Source: Porogramme epimiltina
Lineage: Eukaryota > Basidiomycota > Agaricomycetes > Polyporales > Polyporaceae
Assembly (NCBI GenBank): GCA_900155495.1
Contig: FTLJ01001199.1
Location: forward strand, 1 to 41,937
Reading direction: 5' to 3'
DNA length: 41,937 nucleotides
The position numbers were made by a program, and so were the translations under genes. Of this stretch, positions 1 to 11,184 are shown in pieces. The notes under the pieces are model-generated. The model saw only the letters and a program-made list of their open reading frames with translations. It ran no database searches and was not told where the DNA came from. Each line of letters starts with the position of its first letter. The stretch's first letter is position 1.

Positions 1-754
1 TCCGCCCCCAGCGCATCCGCCCCCCCCTCCCCCGCCGCCTCGCGTAGCCCCCCCTGGAACGTAGCCCCCCCCCCCCCCCTCCGCTGCTCCGACCCTTCGC
101 ATCCCATCCCTGCGTGAGATCCAGAATCCAGGATCCATGAGATTCCCTCCGCACCCGCCGCCCGATAGCCATTCAGTCTCAATCAGAAGGCACCTCACTG
201 CTGGCACCCGCGTCCCGTCCCCAGGTCCCCACCAGGGTCGCGCGAGCCCCTCCGCCGGCCTCCTCCTCACCACGGCCCCTCGCGCAGAACCACGTCCACG
301 CTCGCTCATCACTGCGCCCCCCCTCCCCCCCTTACCCTGTCTACATGCGGTGCTCGCGACCCGGTCCCCGAACACTCGCCTCGCGCCCGCGCACCCGCAC
401 GCCCCCGCACACGAGAGCTCTCGCACGCACGCGCACCCGTCCACGTCCCGCCCGTGCCGCTCCTGCTACGTACAGCAGCCCACCGTCGCGCCGCCTAGAC
501 TTCTCTCGGCCACACTCCCTCGCTTCCTCCCTACTGTATAAATTCTCTCCCGCAGAAGCAGCCCCAGAGGTTCCGCACCCCCGCTCCTCCCCCACTCGGC
601 CGCATCGCATCGAACGCATTCGACGCGTTCCGCACATCTCCACCCTCGCGACTTCGCTCAATCGCCCCCGTCGCCCCTCCTAACCAACACCACCACTACC
701 ACTACACCCACCCTCACCACCACTACTACTCGTCACAGCCACCGCGCGTCGACG
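1..754. other. GC/C-rich upstream region
   Basis: This stretch has no supportable gene. It is strongly C-rich on the given strand, with a run of 15 C at 65-79, and turns into CT- and CAC-rich DNA between about 570 and 735, as is common for leaders of fungal genes. The open frames crossing it are Arg/Pro/Ser-rich on both strands and show no domain. It most likely holds the promoter and 5' UTR of the methyltransferase gene that starts at 755. Confidence 0.6.
537..542 (+). promoter_or_regulatory. TATA box, methyltransferase gene
   Basis: A TATAAA hexamer stands alone in otherwise GC-rich DNA, about 215 bases before the chosen ATG, and is followed by a pyrimidine-rich stretch. If transcription starts some 30-60 bases downstream, the 5' UTR would be around 150-190 bases. 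The position is plausible, but no transcript data support it. Confidence 0.45.
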
Positions 755-3736
755 ATGCCTTCCCACCATATCCATCTCTCTTCGAAGGAGAGTTTGCCCT
801 CGTACGGGTGCGCGACGACCCGCCGCCGCCCCCGTCCGTACCCGTTCTTCACCGCCTTCGGTGCGTCCGTCCGCCCCGTGCTTCTCCCGGCGCCGTCGTT
901 CGCGCGCTGACTCCCGCGGTCACGCTTTTTCGCATTCGCGCGTACGCGCCCATACGCGCACACAACCCACACTCACGCATGCACGCTCGCGCTCGCACGC
1001 CCGCCCGTCCCTCCCGCCTTCGCTCCTTCGCTCTCTCGTTCGTTCGTTCGCGCGCGCGCAGCCCGCTCCTCGATCCTCTCCGTGCTCGAGGCCGCGATCC
1101 AGGTCGGCTACCTCGAGATCGAGGACGAGGACGAGACGTTCCACTTTGGCACGCCCAAGGCCGGCGGCGTCGCCGCGCACCTCAAAGTCCTCAGCGGCAA
1201 GTTCTGGACCCGCGTGTTTGGGTGAGTGCGCTCTCGCCCCGCCGCGCCCCCCCCCCCGCCCCTGCCCTCGCGGACGCGGCTTCGCGCGACGATCGACGGT
1301 TCCCGCTGACGTTTTGGCGCCACAGCTCTGGAGACCTCGGCTGTACGTCCGCCCCCCTCGCCCCGCCCCTTTCGCCCCGCCTTGGGAGCCCACCCCCGTC
1401 GGGCCCGGGGTTCTGCATGTGCTGACTGCCCCTTGTCTCTCTTGCTATTCAGTCAGCGAAGCATACATGATCGGGGAGGTCGAGGTTGAGAACCTCAAGG
1501 CCGTCATGGACGTGAGCCGATCCCACCGCCCTTCGCGCGCGCCCGCAGGGAGGGCTGCGCGCGCACACGCAAACACGTCGCTGACTTGTATTTTTTTCTA
1601 GCTCTGGCTCGACAACCAGTCTTCGATGTCTGGAATTTCTTCTCTCTACAGCCGCGTCGCGTCCGCGCTCTCCGGGCTCCGAAACGCCTTTTTTGGGCAG
1701 ACGCGCTCCCGCGCACGCCTGAACGTGATCGCGAGCTACGATCAATCGAACGAGCTCTTCAAAGTGAGCCCCTTTTTCCTTCTCCCCTCCTCGCTCCCAC
1801 TCGGGGCCGCGCCGCCCACGGTCGGATCGCGCGCGCAAGCACAGGACACTGACATTCGCGTTTTTTTTTTGTTTTGCTGCCTGCGCTAGGCCTTCCTGAG
1901 CCAGGAAATGATGTACTCGTGTGCGCTCTGGAGCGACGAGGAGGGCGGCGTGCGGGGCGACCTCACGCATGGGCCGACGCCGAACGACCTCGAGGCCGCG
2001 CAGCAGCGAAAGATCCATCACGTGCTCCGGACCGCGCGCCTGAAGCCCGGAGACCGCGTCCTCGAGTTCGGCACCGGCTGGGGCGCGCTCGCGATTGAGG
2101 TCAGTCAGTCCATCCGTCTCCGTCTTCGCCGCCGCACTCGCTCGCACGCCCCACCGCCTTCCGTTCGCGGGGGGTGGGGTGGGGGCGGCTGCGGCGATAA
2201 GGCAAATTGTGTCCGAGACGAAGGGCTGACGAAGTCGTTCTCACGCGGTGCTGCTCTCTGGATTCCGCTTCTGTGCACAGGCCGCTGCGTCGTACGGCTG
2301 CGAGGTCGACACGCTCACGCTGTCCGTCGAACAAAAGGCGCTTGCGGAGGAGCGCGTGCGGGAGCGCGGGCTCGAGGGCCGCGTGCGCGTGCACCTGATG
2401 GATTACCGCGACATCCCTGCGTCCTGGGCGGACCAGTTCGACGCGTTCCTCAGCGTCGAGATGCTCGAGCACGTCGGGAGCAAAGTGAGTGTGGTCGATC
2501 GCGCCCGGGGCCCCCGGCTCCCGCGGCTTCTAGCTTGTGTGCGCGTGCTGACCGTGCCGGGACAGTACTACGAAAGGTATTTCGAGATCGTCGACTTTGC
2601 GCTCAAGCGCACGGGTGCCACCGCCGTCGTCACTTGCTCGTCCTTCCCGGAGGGCCGGTATAGCACTTACCAGTACGTGTCCCGTCCCGCGCCTCCTCTG
2701 CCCGAACTCCCCCCACTCCTTCTATCTCTACTGCCCCCGGGCGCCCTTCGCGCCTTCCACTTCCGCGCTTCCCGTTCGCGTTCGCAGTTCACACTCAGGC
2801 TCCTGACGCCCGGCTCGCTCCTCCCCCCTCCTCTCTATCTCTCGAAATAGGCCCGACGACTTCATGCGCCGCTACATGTGGCCGAACTCCTGCCTGCCGA
2901 GCGCGACGGTCCTGATCGACGCGGCGTACGCGGCGTCGCGCGGCCGCTTCACGCTCGAGGGCGTCGAGAACCACGCACCGCGTACGTGTGTTTTCCTCTC
3001 TCTCTGCCCTTCCTTTCTCACTTTCTCTCTTCTGCCCAACCCTACCTACTTCCCTCCGCCCTTCGCGCCTGCCCGCACTCGCGCGCCCGTCGCCCGGCGC
3101 CCCCGCACGGCCTTCTCTTCCGCTGGCCCCCGTTCGCTGCTTCGCGGTTCCGTTCTTGTCGCGCTGGCGCCCGCACTGTGTCCTTCCCTCCCTTCCCACC
3201 ACGCGGCGACCCGCGGCCGGACGTACCACCCGACCCAACCTCGCGCTGCGCCGTTCGCACGGCACGCACGCTCAACGCCCGACCATATTTCAACTCAACG
3301 CGCTTTCTCTCTCTCAACGCACTCCGCCGGACGCCGAAACGCATGCCTAATTGCGCACAATCTACACAGATTACCCGCGGACGCTGAGGACGTGGGGCCG
3401 GCGGCTGCGCGCGAACCTGCGGCAGGACACGATGGCGCGGCAGTACCCCGCGCTGCGGGACGACGCGACGTACGCCGCGTTCCTCCGCAAGTGGGAGTAC
3501 CTCTTCGCGTACGCCGGCGCGGGCTTCGCGAAGGGCTACATTACGTGCCACATGCTGACGTTTGTGAGAGCGGTGAGTCCTCTTTGCCTGTTCGTAGTCG
3601 CCTCTGCGCCGGCTAGAGCCCCCTTCCCTTTCGCGAGGGAGGGGCGGGCGGGCCTCGACGCTGGAGTGCGCGTGTGGTATGCCAACGGAATGCTGATGGT
3701 GTTGCGCAGAGCGACGTTACGGAGGCGTGCGACTAG
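755..3736 (+). CDS. cyclopropane-fatty-acid-synthase-like SAM methyltransferase
   Basis: Spliced model of 11 exons, 461 aa: 755-860, 1062-1221, 1326-1342, 1453-1511, 1602-1763, 1890-2099, 2281-2484, 2566-2672, 2851-2981, 3370-3572, 3710-3736. All borders are GT-AG and all phases join. The CFA-synthase family transfers a methylene or methyl group from S-adenosylmethionine to an unsaturated acyl chain of a membrane lipid. Visible family marks: EMMYSCALW after the N-terminal domain, the SAM-binding loop VLEFGTGWGALAIE (about residues 222-236), the acidic segment SVEMLEHVG, the block RRYMWPNSCLPS, and the C-terminal W-RRL...YLFAYAGAGF. No transmembrane helix precedes the catalytic domain, unlike fungal sphingolipid C9-methyltransferases, so a bacterial-type CFA synthase or related lipid methyltransferase is the better match. 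Exon 3 is a 17-nt micro-exon and the last coding exon has 27 nt. Exon 1 and the start are the least certain parts. Confidence 0.85.
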
Positions 3737-3770
3737 AGCGCGCGGCGCGCCGGAGGCTTGGGAGCGCGAA

Positions 3771-3792
3771 GGGGAGGCGGGCGGCGGGCGGG
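3771..3792 (+). other. G-quadruplex motif in the 3' flank
   Basis: Four G runs of at least three (3771-3774, 3779-3781, 3786-3788, 3790-3792) with loops of 4, 4 and 1 bases satisfy the standard G4 pattern. It lies 35 bases past the stop of the methyltransferase gene, on its coding strand, so it would be in the 3' UTR RNA. Confidence 0.5.
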
Positions 3793-6700
3793 CAGGCGGC
3801 CCTGAGGCCGCCTGCTGGCGCGACCCGCCCGGGCGCGGCTTCGCGCCCGGCGTCGGGGCAACGCGCGCGCGAGAGGCGTGGGATGCGCGGAGGCGGGACG
3901 AGGCGCGCCGCTGTCGTGTCGCTGCTGCAACCACACACTGCCCCCTGGCTGGCGACCAGGGGCGGCGCAGGGGGCAGAGGGCGGGACGCCCGCTCGCGAG
4001 CCCTCGCGTCTTGGAGTAGAGCTGTGCTCTCGCTCGCTCGCTCGGCTGCCGGACGATCCGTTGTCGCCTGCCGTACATATGCGTATATGCGTATGCGTGA
4101 GGGAGTGCCCCTGCAGGGGGGGGATGGGAGCGGGCCGCCGCCGCCTCGACCTTATTTTTTCGGCTCGCGACCGCTCAGGACTGGGGTTTACAGTGTGTAT
4201 TCTTTATGGGCTCTTCCGGGGCAGGCGAAGTCGGGATGCTGTATTATAGCGTTGTGATTGTATGCTTCTATGGCTTCTGTTTTTACTTAATCGATATGCT
4301 GTATATACCCATCACCCGCGCCCCTCCGCGGACGTGCGAGCGTGTGTGCGCGCCGGGACGAGACGCGACGCGACGCGAGGCCTGTCGGGTCGCGCGAAGC
4401 GGACATCCTGACAATGGCCTCTCCGTGATCCACTGCGATCGGGATCCGCGCGGGCTCTCCGCCGGGAGGCCCGACCTCCCAAATCGTCGACGCGGGTCGT
4501 GGGCCGCGGCCGCGGGGCTGGCGCGCACCTGCCTGCCGGGTTCGCGGGGCGACGGCGGCGCGCGCGTTGCCGGGGGCTGATGGGTGGGCCCGCGAGAATA
4601 GGCAAAGTTTGCGTTTTTTGCGCTGGGCGCGCTGTGCGGGTGGGCGCGGCGAAATCGCCGATTTCATTATCGTAAGCTCGAAGGAGGGTTGGGCGCCCGG
4701 TGCGCGGGTGTTGGCGCCCGACTAGTGTCGAGCGCCCGCGTCCAGCGTCCACTGGCAGACAGCACAGGTGGGCGCTGTGGGTGGTGGGGTGGGGACTCAG
4801 GCGGAGGGTCGCGTGAACCTGGTAAGGACTAGCGTAGGGACTGGTGTAGGGAACAGACTTCCGCTCCCGCGAACGTTGCAAGCATCCGTGTTCTAGTGCG
4901 AGGCGGGTCCCCGTGCCAGGCGGCGCACGACAGCGCAGGGCGGCTTCCCCGTATGCACCACCGGCGATAGGTGACAGTGCGGGGGCCGAGACTCAGACTG
5001 CTGCCTCTTCCTCTCATCGTCGTCATTGAACGCGCTACGCGTGCGGGATCTGCCGCGCGCGCGCGCGCGGACGCGAAGGCGGGGCGTGTCAGCGTGGGGG
5101 CGCAGAGGGGCGAGAGGCAGCGACGGCCGGCTCGCACGCGTCGGACAGGGTACAGGAGCACACACACGGCCGCTGCGGGGGAAACGTTCGCCCGCAGACA
5201 GCGTTGGCGAGCTCGCGCGCGGGCATCTGCGCTCAGGCCCCGGCGCACACAAGCGAAGAGGCACCCCACAGCGGCCGCGCGGGCGCACCGACGCCTGGAC
5301 CGCGCCCTGCCCGTCGTCCGCTGCCCACCACCCGCCCATGTGCCCGCGGCGAGTACGTACGCCGTGTCCACGCTCCGCCTCGCGCGTTCTCAGCGTCCCC
5401 TCCGACGCCTTCCTCGCCCGGCGCGTGCGCGGCTCGCGACTCCGCCTCGACGCGCGGAGCCACGACCCACGCGCCACGCGCGAGCACAGTGGGAAGTCCG
5501 AAGGGGAGGGGAGGCGCGACGGGGGCGCTGGGGAACGCGCGACCGGGCCCCACGCCAGCCAGCGTGCCGGCTCAGGGACGCGCGACTGGGAGCGCGAGCG
5601 AAAGCTAGCGAGATCATGAGAGCGAATCGTGCGATCATCGAGATCCACGCGCGATCCTGCGCTCGCCTACGGCCTCCTCCCTCCGCCTCGTGCTCCCGCT
5701 TCGCGCGCCTGCAGCAGCCGCACGCGTCGGCCGTCCACGCTCCTCCGCACGCAAACGCCTTCCCCCCCTCTCAGACTCTGACGGTGGGAGCGGCCAGCGG
5801 CGGACTGGGCGCGCCGCCGAGTGGGAGCGAAAGCCAAACGCAACGTGTACTCAATTCGGCCCTTCCCCCTTCCCCTCCCTACCCGCGCGCCTCCAGAGTC
5901 CACACCGCCCCGCCCCCTTTGTCTCGCGCAGGCAGGCTCGCTCCCCCCGAGCGAGCACCCACCCCCCGCACCCTGAGTACATCCCTTCTGTACCCGTGCG
6001 CGTGCTGCATGGACGTCACCCGCGTCTGCACCCGCGTCCCCCAGAGGCGGCGGGTGCGCACGCGCGGGCCCACCCCGGCCTGGCCGCCAGCCTGGCCCCT
6101 CCCGCTGTGCGTCATGATCGCCGCACCCCGCGCGCGGCGGCACGCGCGCCTGCTCTTCGATGACCCGCGCTCGCGTCTGCGTTCGTTCGTTCATTCACGC
6201 AGCGCGGCGCGGCGCCCCGTTGCGGTCGTGGGTCGTCGCGCGCCTCTGTGTAAGCCAACCTTTACGTCGTCGCGGCGCGCCCGCGCACCTGCTGGCGTCC
6301 CGGAGAGCACCGCGCGCGCGCTGCGTCCACCGGCCCTGTTCGCCCTGTCGCCCTGCCTTCCTGTCGTGCTGTGGGACCCGCACACGGCAAGGTAGCAAAA
6401 ATAACCCAGATAGAAGCGAGCTCGGGGGGAGCAGCGCGCGGACGGTCGTGCGGGTCCGCGCCTATGACAGCCTCCTGGGGAAGCCTCGCTGATAAACCCG
6501 GGGGTTAGGGAGGGCGTCGAACCGCGAAGCCCGACGCGCGCGCGCTGGTCGCCCCGCGCTGCCGTGCTTGGCCGCTGTGGGCCCGCCCGGTCGATGCGCG
6601 ATGCCAACCCCTCTCCCCAGGGGCGGCGCGCAGGCACCCCATCACCATCATCGTCGTCATCGACGGTGCGCCACAAAGGGTACGGCCAGAACGAATGCGG

Positions 6701-8574
6701 CTTGGCGCGCTGTGACGTCCGGGCGCCCGTGTTAACGTTGTGGCCTTGTTCACGCCCTGCCCGCACGCTTCCGGCCGGGATGTCGACCGTCGTCCCTCGC
6801 GCACCCCCTGAAGGCAGAGCAAAATATTTCAGATGAGTGAAGGAGCGTTTGATGGCGCGCGGTCCAGAAGGCGTGCGCCGCGCCAAACGGGCCCGCCTGG
6901 GGTGCGTCCGGCCGCCACGACGTGCGAGCGGTGGCCCCAAGTTTTGGCGGCGAGGGGTGGGTGGGTGGCCACTGCAGGGGCAAGGGGGGCTGCTGCTGTG
7001 TGCGCGGTGGTGGGCCGCGGTGCGGGCCAGTCGGGGGGCCCTGATGTGCACACACCCACGCCCCGCGCGGACCCGCCTCGCTTGCGTCGGGGGCGGTGGG
7101 CGTACGTACTTCGGTGACTGTAGTGTGCCCCCCGCGGCCCGCGCCGCACGCGGGGCAAGGAGCACGCTGCACGGGGGGTGCGGCGGAGCGCAGCGCACTG
7201 AGCCCGGCCGGGGACACTTTACGCCTTTGCGCCTCGCGCCGCACGCCTCGCGCCTCGCGCTTGGAGCCTGGGTCGGGCTGTGGGGCGGCGGGCGGCCGTC
7301 GGAACGCGCGCAGGGGTGTCCCCCGTCGGCCGCGTCCGGTGTGCTGGGTACTTGCTGCTCGGAATTGGGAGCACGGGTGGCACGGGGGTCAATGGAGAGG
7401 GGGGGCCACCGGGCAGGTGGGACGGGCACGCTGCCGCCTGGGGACCCCACGCGCACGGGGGGCGCAAGAGCCTGGCAGGTTGGGGGGGCTTCCTCTCCTT
7501 TGATTTTTTTTTGCTTGCAGGGCCCATCTAATTTCTCCGCGAGACTCCGCGACGGTGGGCGCGCGAGGGGGGGTGCACTTCATTATTCATTAAGAGGTGA
7601 GTTTAAGCACGGTTTGGCGCGCCCCAGCTCCTGTCCCCGCGCACCCTGACTAGGCCCGAACTGGATGCCGGGCGATCCATTTCCAGAAACGGGCATAAAC
7701 CTCGTCCGCGCGGGAAGGACGCAGCGCGAGCCTCGTGGGCGCCAGTGGGCATAATTACCGCTCCCCCTCCTGTCTCGCTAACCGCGCCGCCTCGCCAGCC
7801 ACAGCCTTCGACGCAGCACCTCCTCGATGGCATTCACTCACTTATCACGCCCAAGTGTCACGCGCGGCGCCCCGCCCCGACCCCCTCTTCGACGCAACCA
7901 AACGACCGCCGGCTAGCGCGGGTGCGTTTGCGAGAGAGACACCGATCAGAGCGCATACGACAGACGTCGTCGAGCTCATCGGCCCTCCGGCCCCGGCCAG
8001 GGATCGACCTCGGGGTCGTGTGCGCGGTGCCAGCCCCGCGGACCACCGTCGGCACGACACCCCACCGCCGCTGCCTTTGTCCCCGGCCCAGCGCCATGTG
8101 CGAGGGGGAGAGAGAAAAAAAGGCTCGCACAGGGCGCTGAGGAAGGAGAAGGGAGGGGGGGCAACCACGCCCTTGGGAACATTTCGGGGGGAGCGGTCGG
8201 CCGAGAACATAGGAAGGTCGGTTCCCGGCGTCCGGATGTCCAGAAGGCGCATCAGCGTGCGGGAAGTAGCGCGGCGCGACGGCGCGGCGGGCCCCTTGGG
8301 GGGTACGTACAAGGGCGCGGACATTGCACGTCACCTGCCGGCACCACGCCCCCCTCGCCCGCGCCCGCGCTGCCTCGCTGGCTGACTGCTCGCAGCAGCG
8401 GCCGCGGGCGCAGAGCGAGTCGCTCGCTCGTCCGCGCAGCAGCCCTGCTGCCCCGTGCGCTCTTGGCGATAAGCCCGTGGATGTGGACGCGAGAAGCCCC
8501 GCCGTGCACGCTGATGCGTGCTTCTCCTAGAGCCTGGGCTTACGGCAAACGCGCCCGGGCCTGGCAGATTAGAC

Positions 8575-8626
8575 GGGAGGGAGGGGGCGGATGGGAGATC
8601 TGGGGGGAGGGGAGGAGGGCCGGGGG
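8575..8626 (+). other. tandem G-quadruplex motifs
   Basis: Two successive G4-capable tracts lie side by side: G runs at 8575-8577, 8579-8581, 8583-8587, 8593-8595, and then 8602-8607, 8609-8612, 8617-8619, 8622-8626. They sit in the gene-free GC-rich region, and no gene border close by explains them. Confidence 0.5.
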
Positions 8627-9164
8627 CACCGCACGGACGGGGCAGATCCCTACACCCCCCGGGGGAACCCACGACTCTTCTTTCGACCCAATCAGGCAGG
8701 GGTATGTGATTTCGGGGAGGCGAAGCGCACGAGCCGGAGGTAATACAGACGTACTTTGCGGGAGGAAACGCGCGCCGCGGTGCAATAAATGTCCTTGGGA
8801 ACCCTGGAGACGAGAAGCGTAAAACGTGGATGGATAGTATACATGGCGAGCCAAACCGTACTTCCCTGGACTGGCGCCGACGTCGATAAGCTACAGACAG
8901 AGCTGGGCGTCTCCACACCAACGGCCGCTGTGCCTTGCGCACATAATGTACAGTAACACGTCACCTATTCAGCAGTCCGCAGTCCAACGGCACCTCGAGG
9001 CTCAGCGGATAATTGCGTCCGGCGTGTAGTAATTGCCCCCCTGACTTCGCTCGCACCCTTTCTGGGCACCGTCCGTTTCCCTTGCCACAACGTGAGGGCA
9101 TCAGAAAGATCTTCCGCGTTGGAAACCGTTACGGACCACTCACCCGACACGTTGCCGAGTACAT

Positions 9165-10605
9165 TCAACCACAGCAAGTCCACTTCCCGTTTCGCTCAAA
9201 CCAGACCTTTCCCTTCGGGAGGATGATTGTGCGGAGGGTGGGACATGCCTTGCCCCAGATCTGCGCGATCTGGCCCTCGTCTTCAACCGACGCGGTCCCG
9301 GCGGCCATGAATGTCAAATAGCGGAGGTCCGAGAACGCGGCCAGGCTGGGCGCGGTGTCTCGCAGCGTTTTCTATGGGAGTAGGTTCAGCGTGACGCCGA
9401 CGGTTGGGCCGGTCTTCCGCAACACTGGTTCTGGGGAGACGTACGCGTGCCGAGAGAGAGGACACACCATGACGTCTGCCGAGGTGCAGCGCTTGCCCGA
9501 CCGTCGTGGTCGGGCATGCGATGCTCTCACGACGCGCGTTACGGGCACACAGAACGAGCGTGTTCGACGTAACGGTTTGATGCCATTTCGGGTATCTAAT
9601 AATCATGTGTCCGTGTTCGGTGTTCACATATGGGGCAAAGAACATCACGAGGGGGTGGACGACTTCAAACTGTGGAGAGAGCGGGGCGCTCCTGGACAGG
9701 GTCTTTATTCTAACTCTCGGCAAGAATTGGGGACACGGATCACGGATGTCGAGCAGCGAGAGCAGACCACAATGACCGTAACCGAGGCGACCACTCACAG
9801 TGTCAAACATGGCCATCAAGACGACTACATGTAGCGCTTCGAGCAAGGGCAGGCGCCGCGCGACCTCGGGCAGGAGGACGTGGGGAGCGAGCGTCTGGTC
9901 GATGGACATGATGGTGAGTCGCTTGACGGGAGTGGAGGACAGGACGAGGGCCTGGAGGGGGTCCGCGCCGTCCTCGGTAAACATGGAGATCGAAACGACC
10001 TCTACGGGGCGGCCGCGCACGATGGTGGAGATGAGGGAGGGCCCGGCGTGCACGGCGCGGAAGGAGCGCAGGCGGGGCATGGCGGTGGTGGAGATGACGA
10101 ATGGCTGCTTCGCGGGGAAGCCGCGTAGGCAGAGCTCAAGCAGGTCCGGCTGGGAGTCGAGGACCTGGGCGAGCTGGGCGTCGCAGAAGATGGACGTACC
10201 CAGGCTGCGGAGGGGCGCACGGAGGCCGTGGAGAACCCATGCGAGGCTGAAGGTGTTGTTCCGTGGGGAGAGCTCGATGCTGAGGTGGAGGAGGTGCGTG
10301 AGGTGCGTGAGGGTGTCCCGGAGGAGGCGGAAGAGGTTGGCGACGGCGCGGTGCGAGGACCAGTCTATGTTGAGTCTCCGCACGAGGCGGGCGTTCTCTG
10401 GGTTCTGGCTGAGTGACTTGAGGCAGGCGACGCAGCGCCGGATGGGGAGTTCTGGGATGATGCGGTAGAGGACACGGTTGGCGATGGAGTGCACGAAGGA
10501 GCAGGTGCGGAGTAAGTGCGGGAGCTGCTCGAGCTCGAGTTCTTGAAAGATTGCGTCTAGGATCTCCACGGGGAAAGCGAGGAGGCGAGAGTAGGCAGGC
10601 TCCAT
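9165..10605 (-). CDS. F-box / leucine-rich-like protein
   Basis: Two-exon model, 337 aa: 9799-10605 and 9165-9371. The N-terminus (about residues 7-50, with LAFPVEILDAIFQEL and then LRTCSFVHSIANRVLY) is an F-box of the kind found in hundreds of mushroom genes. The rest has Leu-spaced repeats (LTHLTHLLHLSIEL, LRAPLRSLGTS) typical of the substrate-receptor half. Such proteins plug into SCF ubiquitin ligases through Skp1. The reading frame runs open past the first donor, but the family-like C-terminus (LRYLTFMAAG, EGQIAQIWGKACPTLRTIIL) lies in another frame and joins in phase only through a 427-nt intron from GTGAGT at 9798 to AG at 9372. The ATG lies in a good context (CCACCATGG). The substrate is unknown. 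Confidence 0.75.
9494..9516. repeat. perfect hairpin inside the F-box gene intron
   Basis: TGCCCGACC and GGTCGGGCA form a perfect 9-bp stem around a 5-nt loop. It lies within the unusually long intron of the F-box gene. It could be a transposon scar, part of an intronic RNA, or chance in GC-rich DNA. Confidence 0.5.
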
Positions 10606-11184
10606 GGTGGCACTGGGTGCAAGTTCGAGCAGAGGGTGCGGGCAGGACCCGAGGGGTGGTATAGGAGCGCACGCGGTGATGAACGAGGATGAAGGCAGAG
10701 ACAGGCCAAGCCCGCATCCGTGAGTAGGCCGACGTTGCCCGGCGGCACAGTCGTATGCGACATCCAGGTTGTGACGCCATCAACCACTGCACTGCTGTGT
10801 TCTCTCCCATTGTACACTCCACATTTGTCGGGAACGTTCCGAGTCACAACTATGTTCATGACGCTATTTTCCCGTTATACGAATGTGGTGAGCTCTCGAA
10901 CCCAAAACGTGTCTAGAAATTATATGTTCAAGGGGTATAGCCTGACGTCCTTATCTATCAAACTTGACGCACAATAACACAACTGCAAGCGGGGTGTTAA
11001 CGCGGCTACATTCCACAAGTTCCAAATACGAAGAAGCTGCCGTGGGTCTACCACTTTCTATAGCGGCAGCTGTGGACGATGCTTTGTGCTATGTAAGAGA
11101 CACTCCGGCCCAAGACATACAGTACATCGAGCTCTAGACGCATATAGGAAGAAGGACGGTGTAGTACGACTCTGCCCTACAAAC
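10606..11184. other. intergenic, no gene seen
   Basis: Promoter side of the F-box gene and 3' flank of the MYND gene. A TATACC on the minus strand at 10658-10663, about 55 bases before the F-box ATG, could be its core promoter. Otherwise this is AT-richer spacer with no supportable coding frame. Confidence 0.5.

Larger units (their letters stand above)
3737..9164. other. 5.4-kb GC-rich region without a recognisable gene
   Basis: By eye this DNA is very GC-rich, falling towards normal only near 8.7-9.1 kb. Stop codons are rare, so long open frames occur in all six frames (for example 4971-6395 on + and 6191-7456 on -). Their products are Arg/Ala/Pro/Ser-rich, overlap one another, lack family motifs and have no convincing intron structure, so I reject them as genes. 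Short simple repeats occur, such as alternating tatgcg units at 4076-4098 and gacgc units near 4360-4377, plus two adjacent G-quadruplex motifs at 8575-8626. An unannotated non-coding RNA cannot be excluded. Confidence 0.55.

Noticed and set aside
1449..2147. 232-codon minus-strand frame over the methyltransferase
   Set aside because: It crosses exons and introns of a well-supported gene on the other strand and has no domain.
4971..6395. 474-codon plus-strand open frame
   Set aside because: Arg/Ala/Pro/Ser-rich translation in very GC-rich DNA, overlapped by long frames on both strands, with no motif and no family-like segment.
6191..7456. 421-codon minus-strand open frame
   Set aside because: Same bias as its neighbours; stops are rare here because of base composition, and nothing resembles a protein domain.
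10880..10905. tRNA B-box-like sequence (GGGTTCGAGAGC on the minus strand)
   Set aside because: There is no matching A box, anticodon arm or acceptor pairing upstream on that strand.
10940..10977. SLSIKLDA-like peptide similar to part of the broken SLATT copy
   Set aside because: Only about eight residues match and nothing around it resembles SLATT; likely chance.
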